Part shown: positions 8,833 to 18,667 of the stretch, piece by piece
How positions within the stretch are numbered: position 1 is the first letter of the stretch
How the letters are laid out: the number at the start of each line of letters is the position of its first letter
DNA from: Flavobacterium sp. SUN052
GTDB taxonomy: Bacteria; Bacteroidota; Bacteroidia; Flavobacteriales; Flavobacteriaceae
NCBI RefSeq assembly: GCF_028867935.1
Contig: NZ_JAPQNS010000002.1
Coordinates: 496,001 to 560,000, forward strand
DNA length: 64,000 nt
Reading direction: 5' to 3'
Notes under the pieces: model-generated
Seen by the model: the letters and a program-made list of their open reading frames with translations, nothing else
The model's database searches: none
What the model was told of the DNA's origin: nothing
Translations under genes and position numbers: made by a program

Positions 8833-9753
8833 TCACTCATTAGTTTGCCCTACGGCTTTGATAAAAATGTCGTTCATACTGGGAATATTTTCGCCGAAAC
8901 TCCGCACAGCAACGCGGTCGAGCAGGGTACGGATCAGATCATTGACCGAGCCATCGGGCGGTATCCGAATATCGGCCCGTGTAAATCCATCGTCGGCTGG
9001 CTGACTATTTACTATCTCAAAAGCATCGGGCAGTTCATTAAGCAATCCCTGATATTCAACATGGTAGGTGTGCGTTTTAAACTGATCCTTGATTGCCCGC
9101 TTCGGTCCGTCGAGTACCTTGTGCGAGCGGTTGATGAGGGCGATATGATCGCATAGTTCCTCAACCGATTCCATCCGGTGCGTCGAGAAAATGATGGTAG
9201 AGCCGTTGTTACGCAGTTCCAGAATTTCGTCTTTGATGAGGTTGGCGTTGATGGGGTCGAAGCCCGAAAAAGGCTCATCCAGAATAATCAGTTCAGGTTC
9301 GTGCATAACCGTAGCCACAAACTGAATTTTCTGCTGCATCCCCTTCGACAGATCTTCCACGGTTTTTTCCCACCAGGGTTTGATGTCGAACTTCGTGAAC
9401 CAGATTTTGAGCTTTTCCATCGCCTGTTTCTCCGTCAGCCCTTTGAGTTGGGCGAGGTATAACAGTTGTTCGCCCACCTTCATTTTTTTGTACAGGCCGC
9501 GCTCTTCGGGTAGGTAGCCAATACGTTTGATGTGTTCGAGACGAAGCGGTTCACCACCCAGAAAAACTTCGCCCGAATCGGGACCGGTTATCTGGTTGAT
9601 AATGCGGATCAGTGAGGTTTTACCCGCCCCATTGGGGCCAAGCAGGCCAAAAATACTGCCGCGCGGCACACTTAAACTGACGTCGTCCAATGCTCGATGC
9701 TGAGCATACTGTTTGACGATGTTACGGGTTTCGAGAATAAACGTAGAGGTCAC
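8833..9753 (-). CDS. ABC transporter ATP-binding protein (NatA-like)
   Basis: Cytoplasmic ATPase subunit of the exporter encoded with the permease at 7475. Walker A GPNGAGKTS lies near residues 39-47; signature LSKGMQQKIQ, Walker B LIILDEPFSGFDP and H-loop STHRM are all present. The DUF4162-like C-terminal tail is common in NatA homologues. GTG at 9753 is chosen because it places the first beta-strand normally (ILETRNIVKQY). A TTG at 9789 extends the frame by 12 codons through quasi-repetitive spacer sequence and is less likely. Confidence 0.9.
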   Translation of the reverse strand: MTSTFILETRNIVKQYAQHRALDDVSLSVPRGSIFGLLGPNGAGKTSLIRIINQITGPDSGEVFLGGEPLRLEHIKRIGYLPEERGLYKKMKVGEQLLYLAQLKGLTEKQAMEKLKIWFTKFDIKPWWEKTVEDLSKGMQQKIQFVATVMHEPELIILDEPFSGFDPINANLIKDEILELRNNGSTIIFSTHRMESVEELCDHIALINRSHKVLDGPKRAIKDQFKTHTYHVEYQGLLNELPDAFEIVNSQPADDGFTRADIRIPPDGSVNDLIRTLLDRVAVRSFGENIPSMNDIFIKAVGQTNE

Positions 9754-9893
9754 AGAATAGAAGTCAAAAGTCGAAAGTACAAGAGTCAACGGTCAAATAT
9801 ACACCCTATTCCCGTTGACGGTGACGATTTAGGATAAATGGCCTGTTGTTGGTGACAAACGTGCTTTTAAGTCTGACAAACTAGCTCATACGC

Positions 9894-11213
9894 TTATGGA
9901 TTGGCCTTTTCAAACTCAATTATATACTCCGACAGGTACTCGCTTTTTTCGGGTTTAATGTTCTTGACAAACAAACGCGCCCGCTTGCCGAGCCGCAGAC
10001 AGGTATGTTTGTTGGTCACATCATCTGGCGTGTTCATGGGCTGTAGCGACGGATACCACAGAAAGAAACCGGGCTTATCGAGCAGCAGTTTGGGTTTCGA
10101 CCAGGCCTGCGACTGCATAGCCTCGCCCAGATCTTTGTTTGGGTTGGTGGAGATGTGAATGCTACTACCTGCCCACGAAGGACCCGTCGATTTAGCCATC
10201 AGCATAACCCAGGCGTTCAGGTGCGTATTCCAGCTCACCGAAGGCCCCCAATGGAATCCACCCGTGGGCGACGAACCGGGCCCTCCCCCGGCCTCTCGTG
10301 GGATTTGTAAGGCCGCAATAGGTGCTCCTACGCCGTTCCAGGGGGCATTGAACCCTTTACCGTCCCAGCGCCGAGCCTTACCAACCGGTTTATCGAGATC
10401 ACTCAATCGGATACGGGCAACGCTAATGCACTGACCGCTCCACTCCTTCTGTGGATCGTACGCTTTTTCTTCATACTGGCCAGGGTAGCCATATTCGCCA
10501 TAGAACAGGTACAAATAATCGCCACTAGCCACCGCCGAGGGGTCGCCTACTCCCCCGGCAAACGTTTTGGATGTGTTGTGGGGCTTCAGGATCATCCGGG
10601 GCTGAAGGTCTTCCAGAAACAAGCCCCGATTGTCCCACGAGTGGCCGCCGTTGATCGACTTCATAATCCCGATCCGGCACACAGCAGCGGGCGATGTTGG
10701 CCCGGTTAGTCCCTGCGGCCATTTTTTATCAATGTATCCTTCACCCGTTGCCGCGTTGTAGGGCAGGGTTGCGGGATAGTTTTCGTTATGATACACAGCA
10801 TACAACGTCCGTCCCGATTTATCGGTTGGATCCTGGTACACCGTTTCGAACCAGACAGCCCCATGCAAACCCGGTGTACCAGCGGGGGTATTTTTGGGCA
10901 TCTGCGGTTCGGTGAAAGCCGCAGCACCGCTGGCAAACGCTTCTTCGGCATGCCGACCATCGGCAAAATTGAGATCATGTGCGTCGCCCCAAAGTGGATC
11001 CTCGCCGTATTTACCGGGGAAAATTCGGAAGGTATCGCCCACCCAAGCCTCGGCCATGTTACAGTCGACAAACGAGTTAAAGAGCACACGCTTGGCCGGA
11101 ATGAGCTTATAACTGGGTGGACTGACAGCCGTCTCGGTAGTTTCCTGCTTCTTTCCCGAACAGGCAGCGAGGGCAACAACGGCCAGCGTAACAAGAATTT
11201 GGGATGCTTTCAT
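9894..11213 (-). CDS. Propeller-type lipoprotein, glycosidase-like
   Basis: Exported lipoprotein of 439 aa with lipobox LAAC (Cys18). The body looks like a five-bladed beta-propeller of the sialidase/GH43-like class. There is one Asp-box-like motif, SINGGHSW (S-x-N-x-G-x-x-W), and blade-like segments GVGDPSAVASGDYLYLFYGEY, GFHWGPSVSWNTHLNAWVM and LWYPSLQP. The acidic residues in GDPS and the aromatic patches resemble sugar-binding sites, but no family could be fixed by eye. A role in extracellular polysaccharide binding or cleavage is inference. It lies in the same direction as the plug-domain gene but separated by 176 bases containing short inverted repeats. Confidence 0.75.
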   Translation of the reverse strand: MKASQILVTLAVVALAACSGKKQETTETAVSPPSYKLIPAKRVLFNSFVDCNMAEAWVGDTFRIFPGKYGEDPLWGDAHDLNFADGRHAEEAFASGAAAFTEPQMPKNTPAGTPGLHGAVWFETVYQDPTDKSGRTLYAVYHNENYPATLPYNAATGEGYIDKKWPQGLTGPTSPAAVCRIGIMKSINGGHSWDNRGLFLEDLQPRMILKPHNTSKTFAGGVGDPSAVASGDYLYLFYGEYGYPGQYEEKAYDPQKEWSGQCISVARIRLSDLDKPVGKARRWDGKGFNAPWNGVGAPIAALQIPREAGGGPGSSPTGGFHWGPSVSWNTHLNAWVMLMAKSTGPSWAGSSIHISTNPNKDLGEAMQSQAWSKPKLLLDKPGFFLWYPSLQPMNTPDDVTNKHTCLRLGKRARLFVKNIKPEKSEYLSEYIIEFEKANP

Positions 11214-11389
11214 GGTGTTGTGAAAAGGCTTGTCAAGTGGTGGTTTACTTTAGGGGTGGCGGCAAGTCCGAAGCGTCGGCCCGGCCCCACCTGCCGTAAA
11301 TGGGTCCTTGACCCAAGACCATGCAAAAGTGCCGTCAGAGACCTGCCATGTTATGGGGCTATGGGTCGGGGGACCTGACCCCACGCCAA

Positions 11390-14083
11390 TCAGAGTGTTA
11401 TTTTCCTCGCCAGCACTAGCCGCTTACCTGTTGTGGTAATCCCTTCGCAAACGAGCCGATACGTGCCATGCCGGGTCGGTTTGGGAAAGGAGAACTCCCA
11501 GAATTGGCCCCGGTCAGTGGCTATCGGAAGCCAGTAAACACCCACCGAAGGACGCGCAGCCACCGAATCGGGAGCCCAACCCGACACCGTAAATCGCCGG
11601 ATAGCGGGGTCGGTCTGTAGAGCCTGGGTATCTACATCTGACATTTGTTTGGTATACACAGCAATCACGCCCAGATAGCCCCGCAAGCCCATCATCGATT
11701 CGGCCCGGTTCACTACTTCAACACGATCGATTCGGCTCGGTGGAATGGCACTCAAGTCGTTTACATCAGAAAACGGCACCCCGTCGACTAAAAGGAGTGG
11801 CTGAGTGGCTCCTCCATTAAATCCTCCCCCTGTAAAGCCCCCACGCAGGGTGATAATCAGTTTTCGCAACCCATCGTCGCCAAACTTCTCGACTACGCGC
11901 AGGCCCGGTACCCGTCCCTGCAGGGCAACTAAAATATTGTCGCCCACTGCCTTGTCGAACAAGTCCTTGCCTTTTACCACATAATCGGCTTCGCCGTATT
12001 TGGTAGTTGGAGGAATGGCCTTCTTTGGGGCTTTCACCAGCACTTCGGCTAGGCGTACCGTGCCATCCGACATCCTGACCCGCGTCGAATCGCCGTACCA
12101 GGAGGGTACCGTTGCCTGTTGCATGCTCAAGGTCGGTACAGCACGGGCAAAACTTGTTAATGCGGGCGTGTTTTCAGTCCGAAGAGTGATCGTTTCGACT
12201 GGCTTGCCCCGGCTAGTCGTCGCTTTCAGCATAATTGGCTCTTTCCCGATTATAGGCAGATCAGTAAACGAGAATCGCCCTGTTGAATCCGACGACGCCA
12301 CGAAACTCCCTTTGGTTTTCGGGATCACGAATAAAACCTGTGCTCCATCAACCGGTTGTCCTTTTCGGCTCGCCACCTGCCCCGACAAACCAATACCCCG
12401 CTCCACGGCAAACATCGGCGCAGTCAAAGTCGACGAGGTAGCTAGTCCAAAGGCAATAGGCAAATCGAGCTGACTCACCACTGTTGTGTCGACCAGTGAT
12501 GCCGCTACCCACCTAAACTGACCAGCAGCCCCGTCCTGAATACGCACCTGAAGAGCGCTATCAGTCACGGTTATTGCCAGATTATCGGCTTCAGGCAACG
12601 TAATACCAACGGGCTTTTGTGGAAAAGAAACCACCGGAAGCCAACGGTATGCAACGGCGCTGTCGCCCCAGTTACGCATCCAGTTGGTATACCCCTGGAG
12701 CAACAACGTCCGGGTGGTTAGTGAATCGGGCAATACGAAGGCCGTTTGAAACAGCCCCTGTTCAATTGGAATGTTCTGGCTCACAATGGTTTTTCCCGTA
12801 ACCGGATCAAGTAGGTTCAGGTGGAGCAATCGGCTCAGCGAATCCTGATGAATGGGATTGGCGTACTGTATGGTTCCGCTAATTCGAACCACCTCTTTCG
12901 GCACATAATAGGGTTTATCCGTAACGAAAAATGGGGTCTCGGCCCGATTCGCCCAGCGGTTCAAGGCTGGTTTTGAAGGGCCAGCCATCTCCACAGCGTT
13001 GGCTGGTCGATAGTCGGCAGGGAGCATCACGGCCAGCCGCCTACTTGCCAGAAAGCCCGATACCGTCCAAGCCTGGGGATTCAGCAGTAGGCCCTGTTCA
13101 TTGACCAGCAAAGGGGCAGAGGTATCAATCCAGCTTAACGGGCAGGGTTTATCACGGTAAATGGAGAAAGGTCCTTCCGACCGTATGCTGTGCAGCTCAA
13201 ACCGGCGAGGTAGCACGATCCGAAACTGAGTACCATTGGGTTGACGACGTGCAAGAGTGTCTAACCCTATCCGCTGTAGCTTTTTGATCTGATCGTTATA
13301 GAAGATGTTACTTCTGTTACCGGGGTTCGCGCCGGGCTTATCGATGTAGGCTTCAAACCCATTTGCTCCCGCTTTACCCTGTATAATAGATTGGAGCAGG
13401 TACAGATCAGAATCACGAAAAGCGTCCTGCTTTTGTTTATCCCATTGTGTCTGTTCGGCAGTTTTACCCGTCCAGAGGGGCACAAACTGGGCGTACCCGC
13501 TAAAATCCACCTCCGTTTCCGACGCTCGAAACGACCGGAGCAGGTAGACCAACTGGTAGCCTAAGTACCGATTTTCGATCTCAATGGCTTGGTTTGTTCG
13601 CGCCGTCAGCACGCCGTTCTCCTGCTGAAAGTCGAGTACCCAGGGATTGGTGATTTTGCACTGCCGCGCGGCAACATCGGCACCCAGCAGGTACTTGGTG
13701 AATTGCTTCAAATTGGCTTCCCAATTCTTGTCGCGTTTGGCTTTAGCCGTTACTTCGTTCAGCACGTTTTTATCGGCCACCAAAGCGAAGTTCACCTGGG
13801 CGGTTTTGCCAGCTTCCACCACAACTGACTGGCTCAAGGCCTCGTACCCAACCAGTCGGGCAATCAGCTTATAGTTACCGGGAGGGACCTTCGTCAACAC
13901 AAACCGTCCGACCGAATCGGCGTCGGTAGCAAAGGCGGTGTTGTTGATAAAAATCGTAGAAAATGGGAGTGCTAACCCGGAAGCAGCATCCGTCACCCGC
14001 CCTTCGATGTGCTGGGCAAGAATGGGGAATGCCAGAAAAGAAGAAAGGCAAAGGACAAATTGAGTGAAGAGTCGGCGGGGCAT
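11390..14083 (-). CDS. Carboxypeptidase-regulatory-like / TonB plug-domain protein
   Basis: Envelope protein of 897 aa with a signal peptide. Residues ~24-105 are a CarboxypepD_reg-like domain (EGRVTDAASGLALPFSTIFI). The centre holds macroglobulin-like strands (DKPYYVPKEVVRISGTIQY). Residues ~690-805 form a TonB-receptor plug-like domain (ALQGRVPGLRV; PLLLVDGVPFSDVNDLSAIP; RIDRVEVV). The C-terminus is only ~90 residues after the plug, so there is no outer-membrane beta-barrel. The architecture recurs in Bacteroidota as plug-only proteins of unknown role, not as classical transporters. Confidence 0.85.
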   Translation of the reverse strand: MPRRLFTQFVLCLSSFLAFPILAQHIEGRVTDAASGLALPFSTIFINNTAFATDADSVGRFVLTKVPPGNYKLIARLVGYEALSQSVVVEAGKTAQVNFALVADKNVLNEVTAKAKRDKNWEANLKQFTKYLLGADVAARQCKITNPWVLDFQQENGVLTARTNQAIEIENRYLGYQLVYLLRSFRASETEVDFSGYAQFVPLWTGKTAEQTQWDKQKQDAFRDSDLYLLQSIIQGKAGANGFEAYIDKPGANPGNRSNIFYNDQIKKLQRIGLDTLARRQPNGTQFRIVLPRRFELHSIRSEGPFSIYRDKPCPLSWIDTSAPLLVNEQGLLLNPQAWTVSGFLASRRLAVMLPADYRPANAVEMAGPSKPALNRWANRAETPFFVTDKPYYVPKEVVRISGTIQYANPIHQDSLSRLLHLNLLDPVTGKTIVSQNIPIEQGLFQTAFVLPDSLTTRTLLLQGYTNWMRNWGDSAVAYRWLPVVSFPQKPVGITLPEADNLAITVTDSALQVRIQDGAAGQFRWVAASLVDTTVVSQLDLPIAFGLATSSTLTAPMFAVERGIGLSGQVASRKGQPVDGAQVLFVIPKTKGSFVASSDSTGRFSFTDLPIIGKEPIMLKATTSRGKPVETITLRTENTPALTSFARAVPTLSMQQATVPSWYGDSTRVRMSDGTVRLAEVLVKAPKKAIPPTTKYGEADYVVKGKDLFDKAVGDNILVALQGRVPGLRVVEKFGDDGLRKLIITLRGGFTGGGFNGGATQPLLLVDGVPFSDVNDLSAIPPSRIDRVEVVNRAESMMGLRGYLGVIAVYTKQMSDVDTQALQTDPAIRRFTVSGWAPDSVAARPSVGVYWLPIATDRGQFWEFSFPKPTRHGTYRLVCEGITTTGKRLVLARKITL

Positions 14084-14188
14084 ACAGAATCAGCTTAGGT
14101 CAGGGCAAGTTAAACAAAACCCCTCACAACCCGCTTTGAACGCTGACTTTCACCACTCTATGTCCTCCGATTACTCTTCTTCTTAAGT

Positions 14189-14899
14189 CTAAAGCACCGT
14201 TTTCAACGTTTGCCACACGGTTTCGGCAACAATTCGGTGCCCTTCGGCAGTTGGGTGAATCCCGTCAGGCTGGTTCAGGCGGGGAATACCGCCCACACGG
14301 TCGAGCAGAAATGGGATCAAAGGAAGCTTGTTTTTGGTGGCCAGCTCCTTGTAAATCCCTTTGAACTCCTGTGTGTAATCGGTGCCGAGGTTGGGTGGCA
14401 CCTGCATACCAGCCAATATGATTTTGCAGTCGGGGTATTTGGTGTGTACCGTGTCAATGATCGCCTGAAGGTTAAGCCGGGTCGATGCTAAGGAAACGCC
14501 CCGCAACCCATCGTTACCGCCGAGCTCAAGCACAAACACATCGACGGGTTGACGCAGCACCCAACCGATTCGGCTCTTGCCCCCAGCCGTGGTTTCACCG
14601 CTGAGACCCGCATTTACCACCTTATAATCCATTTTGAGTGAGTCGAGTCGCTTGCCGATCAAGGCCGGAAACGCCTGTGCCGGGTCGAGGCCGTAGCCTG
14701 CCGTGATGCTGTTTCCGTAAAACAGAATAGTCTTTTTCTGAGCAGCAGTAGACGCTGCTGAAGATGCAGTTGTTGTAGCTGGCGCCGTAGTGGTTGCTTC
14801 TTCGTTTTTTTTCTCGCTAGAATTGGACGAGCAGCCCTGGATAAGCAACATCCCGCCTATTACAAAGGCGGACAAAGTCTGTTTAATCGTGTTTATCAT
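14189..14899 (-). CDS. TesA-like SGNH arylesterase lipoprotein
   Basis: Exported esterase/lysophospholipase-like hydrolase of 236 aa with lipobox LIQGC (Cys23) and a Thr/Ala-rich linker. The SGNH blocks are present: YGNSITAGYG (nucleophile Ser64, GNSI replacing GDSL), NAGLSGET (Gly), LGGNDG (Asn) and DGIHPTAEGH (Asp212/His215). In many bacteria tesA stands divergently beside ybbA-ybbP. Here those genes lie 6.9 kb away at 21826-25145, in the expected opposite orientation, with an accessory block in between. Confidence 0.9.
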   Translation of the reverse strand: MINTIKQTLSAFVIGGMLLIQGCSSNSSEKKNEEATTTAPATTTASSAASTAAQKKTILFYGNSITAGYGLDPAQAFPALIGKRLDSLKMDYKVVNAGLSGETTAGGKSRIGWVLRQPVDVFVLELGGNDGLRGVSLASTRLNLQAIIDTVHTKYPDCKIILAGMQVPPNLGTDYTQEFKGIYKELATKNKLPLIPFLLDRVGGIPRLNQPDGIHPTAEGHRIVAETVWQTLKTVL

Positions 14900-15455
14900 G
14901 GTTCATTAACATACATCAAAACAGTAACCGCCCCGATGTACAACTGGTTTATTTCCTGGTAAAATGGGTTCGCTAACGGCCGGATTGTACCGCAAAACTA
15001 CCATCTTTCAGTCAATCGCTTTCTCAACAAAGAAGTAACGCATTTTATTGGCACGGTTATATTTTCAGGAATACGCAGTAATTAACCAATAGAAACTGGG
15101 TTAACCAGAATAATCAATTAATAAATTAAGTTTTTTATTTTAAGTAAATATACTTAATGGCTCTGAATTTAGCAATCAGGCAATTATTAGACGCTTAACA
15201 AAACTAATAGACCAATCCAGCAGGGTGGTTATCATTAGCTAAAACAGTAGCACCCTTGATACGGAGTTAACTACTCAAAAATAGGCTAGTTCATTTCTCT
15301 AATTAATTCAATATAAATACTAGCAACATCTGTACAAAAACAGGCTGGCACGTTGCATGGCCTGGCTTTTGTTCCCGTCAGCTATCCCAATGATACTAGT
15401 TAAATGATCCTCATTTTCAAGATGAAAACTAATTCTCAAATCAATTTTGAAAGAC
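14900..15455. other. AT-rich intergenic region
   Basis: No convincing gene. The stretch is clearly more AT-rich than its left flank and contains TAAGTA/TACTTA around 15140-15155. A terminator-like hairpin (CAGGC...GCCTG followed by a short T run) lies at about 15335-15371. It is the upstream region of the first ice-binding protein and probably carries its promoter, which could not be placed with confidence. Confidence 0.5.
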
Positions 15456-17381
15456 ATGAAAAAGCTTTTATTTTCTATTCTATCAGCTATTCTTCTAGTA
15501 CCATTATCGACTGTAAGTTATGGGCAGTCGCCTAATCTAGGGACAACCTCAAGTTTTGCTCTCTTCACGGCAAACGGAGAACTCACTAATTCAGGAGCTT
15601 CGGTAGTTACTGGTGATATCGGCACTAACGTTGGCGCTTTTAGTGGATTCGCGTCCGCTACCGTAGTTGGGCAGACTCGTTTACCAGGCAGCACGCAGGC
15701 AGATCAGGCCGCTACCGACGTAACGGCTGCTTATAATGCACTTACGTCTGTAGGTTGTGGTACGCTGATAAGTCCGACTCTAGGCAATGGCCAGATTCTT
15801 ACCGCAGGCGTTTACTGCCAGACCACAGCGGATGCTTCCTCTTTAAATGGAACGCTAACGTTGAGTGGACCGGGTATTTTTATTATCAGGTTGAACAGCG
15901 CTCTTACGACGGCCGCCGGATCAGTTATTAACCTGACTAATGGTGCATGCATTGGTAACGTATATTTTCAGGTAAATGGCTCCGTTGATTTGGGTGCTGG
16001 CTCTATTTTCAGGGGTACGATACTGGCCAATGGAGCCATTAGCTTATTAGCGGGGGCGTCGCTGGAGGGTAGAGCACTATCCATTGCCGGAAAAATTGCG
16101 CTGAGCAACAATATTGTCACGAATGCCCCAGCATCCTGTACAACCGCATCAGCTAGTCTGGGCGGCACTGTTTATTCCGATACGAACACAGACGGAATAC
16201 GCAACGCGGGCGATACACCCATTGCCGGTGTGACAGTTAGTTTGCGGGATGGCAGTAATTCGACAATTGCTTCTACAACAACCAACGCGTTAGGCATATA
16301 CAGTTTTACGGGCCTTACATCGGGCGTGCCTTATTCGGTAAGTACCACAACACCGACTGGCTACTCAACATCGACAGCTGGTGTGACTGGTCCTATTACA
16401 TTGACTGCTGGGGAAAACAACACCAGTGTCGATGTGGGGTACTACGCATTACCAACACCGACGCCAACTCCCTTGACTCTGCAGATTTTGGCAGATAGGT
16501 CCGTTGTTCAGCTAGGCGCCGTACTCTCATATACGGTTGTCGTGACCAACTCCGGGACTACCCCACTTTCCAATGTCATTGTCAGAGATTCTACCACCAT
16601 CGGCTTGACCTACGTGCCTAACTCAGCAGCCGTGCCAACGAGTACTACGTTCACGCCGGGTGTGCCTGTAAGCACTTGGACTATTGCCACCATCGGTGCG
16701 GGACAAAGTCTCAGCCTGACGTTCCAGGCGGTTGCCGACAGTTCAGGAATACTGTATAACGTAGTCAGTGTGCCAAGATCGATTGCTACGGCCTGCGCCA
16801 CTATACCAATGAAAATGTGCGCCGGCGACGAGTTTACCCTAACCGTTCCGGCAGGACGCAACAGTTACAGCTGGTACAAAGATGGTGTACTCATCACGGG
16901 TCAGACCAGTAATACACTCGTCGTTACGGAGCCGGGATCTTACAGCCTGGGGGTTGATACCATAGAGGGACTTTGCCCCAATTTCTCGTGCTGCCCCTTT
17001 ATTGTCGAACTCGACCCCGATCCAGTCTATCAGGTTGCCGCTATCGGCGCTACCTGCCAGGGCACCATTCCTCAAGCCAACGGCCAGCTTATATTGACAA
17101 ACTTCAACCCAACCCATACGTACCAGTATTCACTCGGGACTACATTTAACCCAGCGGCACCACTGTCGGGAGCAGCCAAAACGATTCCGGCAACTGGTAT
17201 TCTCACCACAACTCTGCCTAACCCGGCAGTCGCTCAGTCGTACACGGTCAGGGTTAGAAATTCGTCGGGGTGCTTCACAGACGTGACGGTAACTCTGGCA
17301 CCAACCATCTGCGATTGTCCGGCAGAAATCTGTATTCCGGTAGTGATTCAAAAAACGAAACTATTGCCAAAAAGAAACTAA
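15456..17381 (+). CDS. Secreted DUF3494 ice-binding-like protein with SdrD-B and DUF11 domains
   Basis: Secreted protein of 641 aa. ATG 15456 gives a clean signal peptide ending SYGQ; a TTG three codons upstream is less likely. Residues ~25-225 match the DUF3494 ice-binding beta-solenoid (NLGTTSSFALFTANG, SVVTGDIGTNVG, LNGTLTLSGPGIFIIRL, SIFRGTILANGAISL). A Cna-B/SdrD-like domain follows (GGTVYSDTNTDGIRN), then a DUF11-type domain (YTVVVTNSGTTPLSNVIVRD), an Ig-like segment and a Cys-rich tail CDCPAEICIPVV. The family binds ice crystals outside the cell; the added domains suggest surface attachment. The same 3' coding end recurs as a relic at 21322-21483. The gene ends directly against a decayed gene and has no terminator of its own. 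Confidence 0.9.
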   Translation: MKKLLFSILSAILLVPLSTVSYGQSPNLGTTSSFALFTANGELTNSGASVVTGDIGTNVGAFSGFASATVVGQTRLPGSTQADQAATDVTAAYNALTSVGCGTLISPTLGNGQILTAGVYCQTTADASSLNGTLTLSGPGIFIIRLNSALTTAAGSVINLTNGACIGNVYFQVNGSVDLGAGSIFRGTILANGAISLLAGASLEGRALSIAGKIALSNNIVTNAPASCTTASASLGGTVYSDTNTDGIRNAGDTPIAGVTVSLRDGSNSTIASTTTNALGIYSFTGLTSGVPYSVSTTTPTGYSTSTAGVTGPITLTAGENNTSVDVGYYALPTPTPTPLTLQILADRSVVQLGAVLSYTVVVTNSGTTPLSNVIVRDSTTIGLTYVPNSAAVPTSTTFTPGVPVSTWTIATIGAGQSLSLTFQAVADSSGILYNVVSVPRSIATACATIPMKMCAGDEFTLTVPAGRNSYSWYKDGVLITGQTSNTLVVTEPGSYSLGVDTIEGLCPNFSCCPFIVELDPDPVYQVAAIGATCQGTIPQANGQLILTNFNPTHTYQYSLGTTFNPAAPLSGAAKTIPATGILTTTLPNPAVAQSYTVRVRNSSGCFTDVTVTLAPTICDCPAEICIPVVIQKTKLLPKRN

Positions 17382-17757
17382 CTGTTTCGGGTTGTCATGG
17401 GCTGGGAGAATTAGCACTTGTACAGCTTTCACATCTGGGGAAAGCTGTACGGCATTCGATACGGCGGGTTTTATTTTGCCGACGATGCGAATCAAGTTCG
17501 ACTGGGTGATTTTCTGGCGGGTGAACGACAAGTCCACCTACATCTACGATTTCACCGATCACTGACGGCATCAGATACGAGTTGAGAAAATTCTATCGGC
17601 TGCTAAACCGCTGCAACCCCCTTTCTGCTTGAGTGGACAACGATCTTGCCTGCCTAAGAAAGTTGGCGACATAGAACAGCGGCAAGGCAAGAAAATTGGG
17701 GATCATGATGGAAAAAGGGAGGGGAAAGCGACTTTTCTAAAAAAAATGCCTAGATAG
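17382..17757 (+). pseudogene. Decayed plasmid pRiA4b ORF-3-like gene
   Basis: Conceptual translation gives VMGWEN(stop)HLYSFHIWGKLYG, then NQVRLGDFLAG. After a frameshift near 17520 it gives STYIYDFTDH(stop)RHQIRVEKIL and CLSGQRSCLP. These are the hallmark blocks of the pRiA4b ORF-3 family (GWxNxHLYxF, VRLGD, YxYDFGDxWxH, VEKIL, CxxGxRACPPED). Two in-frame stops and the frameshift make it a pseudogene. The 5' part is missing: homology starts within a few codons of the stop of the ice-binding gene, so the junction is a recombination scar. Confidence 0.75.
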
Positions 17758-17869
17758 TTGGGAATCTGCGGGCTGGGCTAAGTGTGCGAAAAATGGCTAA
17801 GTTGTGCAATGCATCAATGAATACGGTTCAAAAAGTCAATGAATACGTACTGCTTAAACCCTGATTGCC

Positions 17870-18661
17870 ATGAAGTTTACTATCGCTTCGGCGCTCCGAC
17901 TCATTGACCGTTGAAGCTTTCAGTGAATCGCTTCAAACCGAGTCTATCCTGACGTTCGGTAAAGATTAGACGTAGCGAACATTGGTTTATCACTCCCTGA
18001 ATCAAAACAGATATTGGAAGCCCTGCAAGTTCAGATCGTTCAACAACAGGCCAATTATTTTCCAATACACGAATTACCTAAACTACTGGCCGTCGTGTTT
18101 TAAAAGATTTTCAGCCCCTAACTCTGCGAACCCTATTTGGTATAGTATGGTTGAGAAGTCACTAGTTCACTGTCAGCCCATTGTCGGATAAGCCTCAAAC
18201 AGTGAGCTCGTTTCGGATTGTTTTTCTGTCGGATGGTGCGGCCAATCTGCGCCAGTTACAAAGCCAGCTGACCCCGAACGCTCTGCATATTCTAGACTGG
18301 TTGCGTGCGCGGTCCGATGACGATGCGTTTTACGGTATTACAGTAATACTTAATGGGGTTAACTAAAGTTGGCGCGGATGGAGAGCAAATTCAAAAACGG
18401 TTAGAGAGTGCTAATCGGAGCGCCGAAGCGATGGCACCTCTGGTATGGAAACAAGATCAAAGGTCTAAAATTGATTCATGAGCTGGACTGTGATGCCGAT
18501 CTACACAGTCAGGAAAACCCGACTAAATACGAGAGGATCAAACCACTCATTCGGTATATGAGTGAGTTGGAAAACTGCATTCGGCAAAACACTCAGGTAG
18601 GGCAATGTCCATGGGCGCTTGGCCTGATTAACCCAGGCTTTTTTATGCTCTCCAAATATAA
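17870..18661 (+). pseudogene. Decayed ISKra4-like transposase
   Basis: Scattered blocks across three frames resemble ISKra4-family transposases: NIGLSLPESKQILEALQ (family GLTLAExK..L.ALQ) at ~17978, LTLRTLFGIVWLRS (RTLFG.V.L.SPR) at ~18115, and FLSDGAANLRQL with NALHILDWL (DGA, NAxHxLDWF) at ~18225-18300. Then KRWHLWYGN (KWHLWHG) appears at ~18425 and IRYMSELENCIRQN (KYL.EF.TYI..NR) at ~18550. Multiple stops and frameshifts rule out activity. No terminal inverted repeats could be delimited. Family assignment is from remembered motifs. Confidence 0.6.
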
Positions 18662-18667
18662 AATAGT

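Noticed and set aside
10788..11378. 196-codon open frame on the plus strand
   Set aside because: Mostly antisense to the propeller lipoprotein with a lipobox and family-like blades; the frame itself has no domain.
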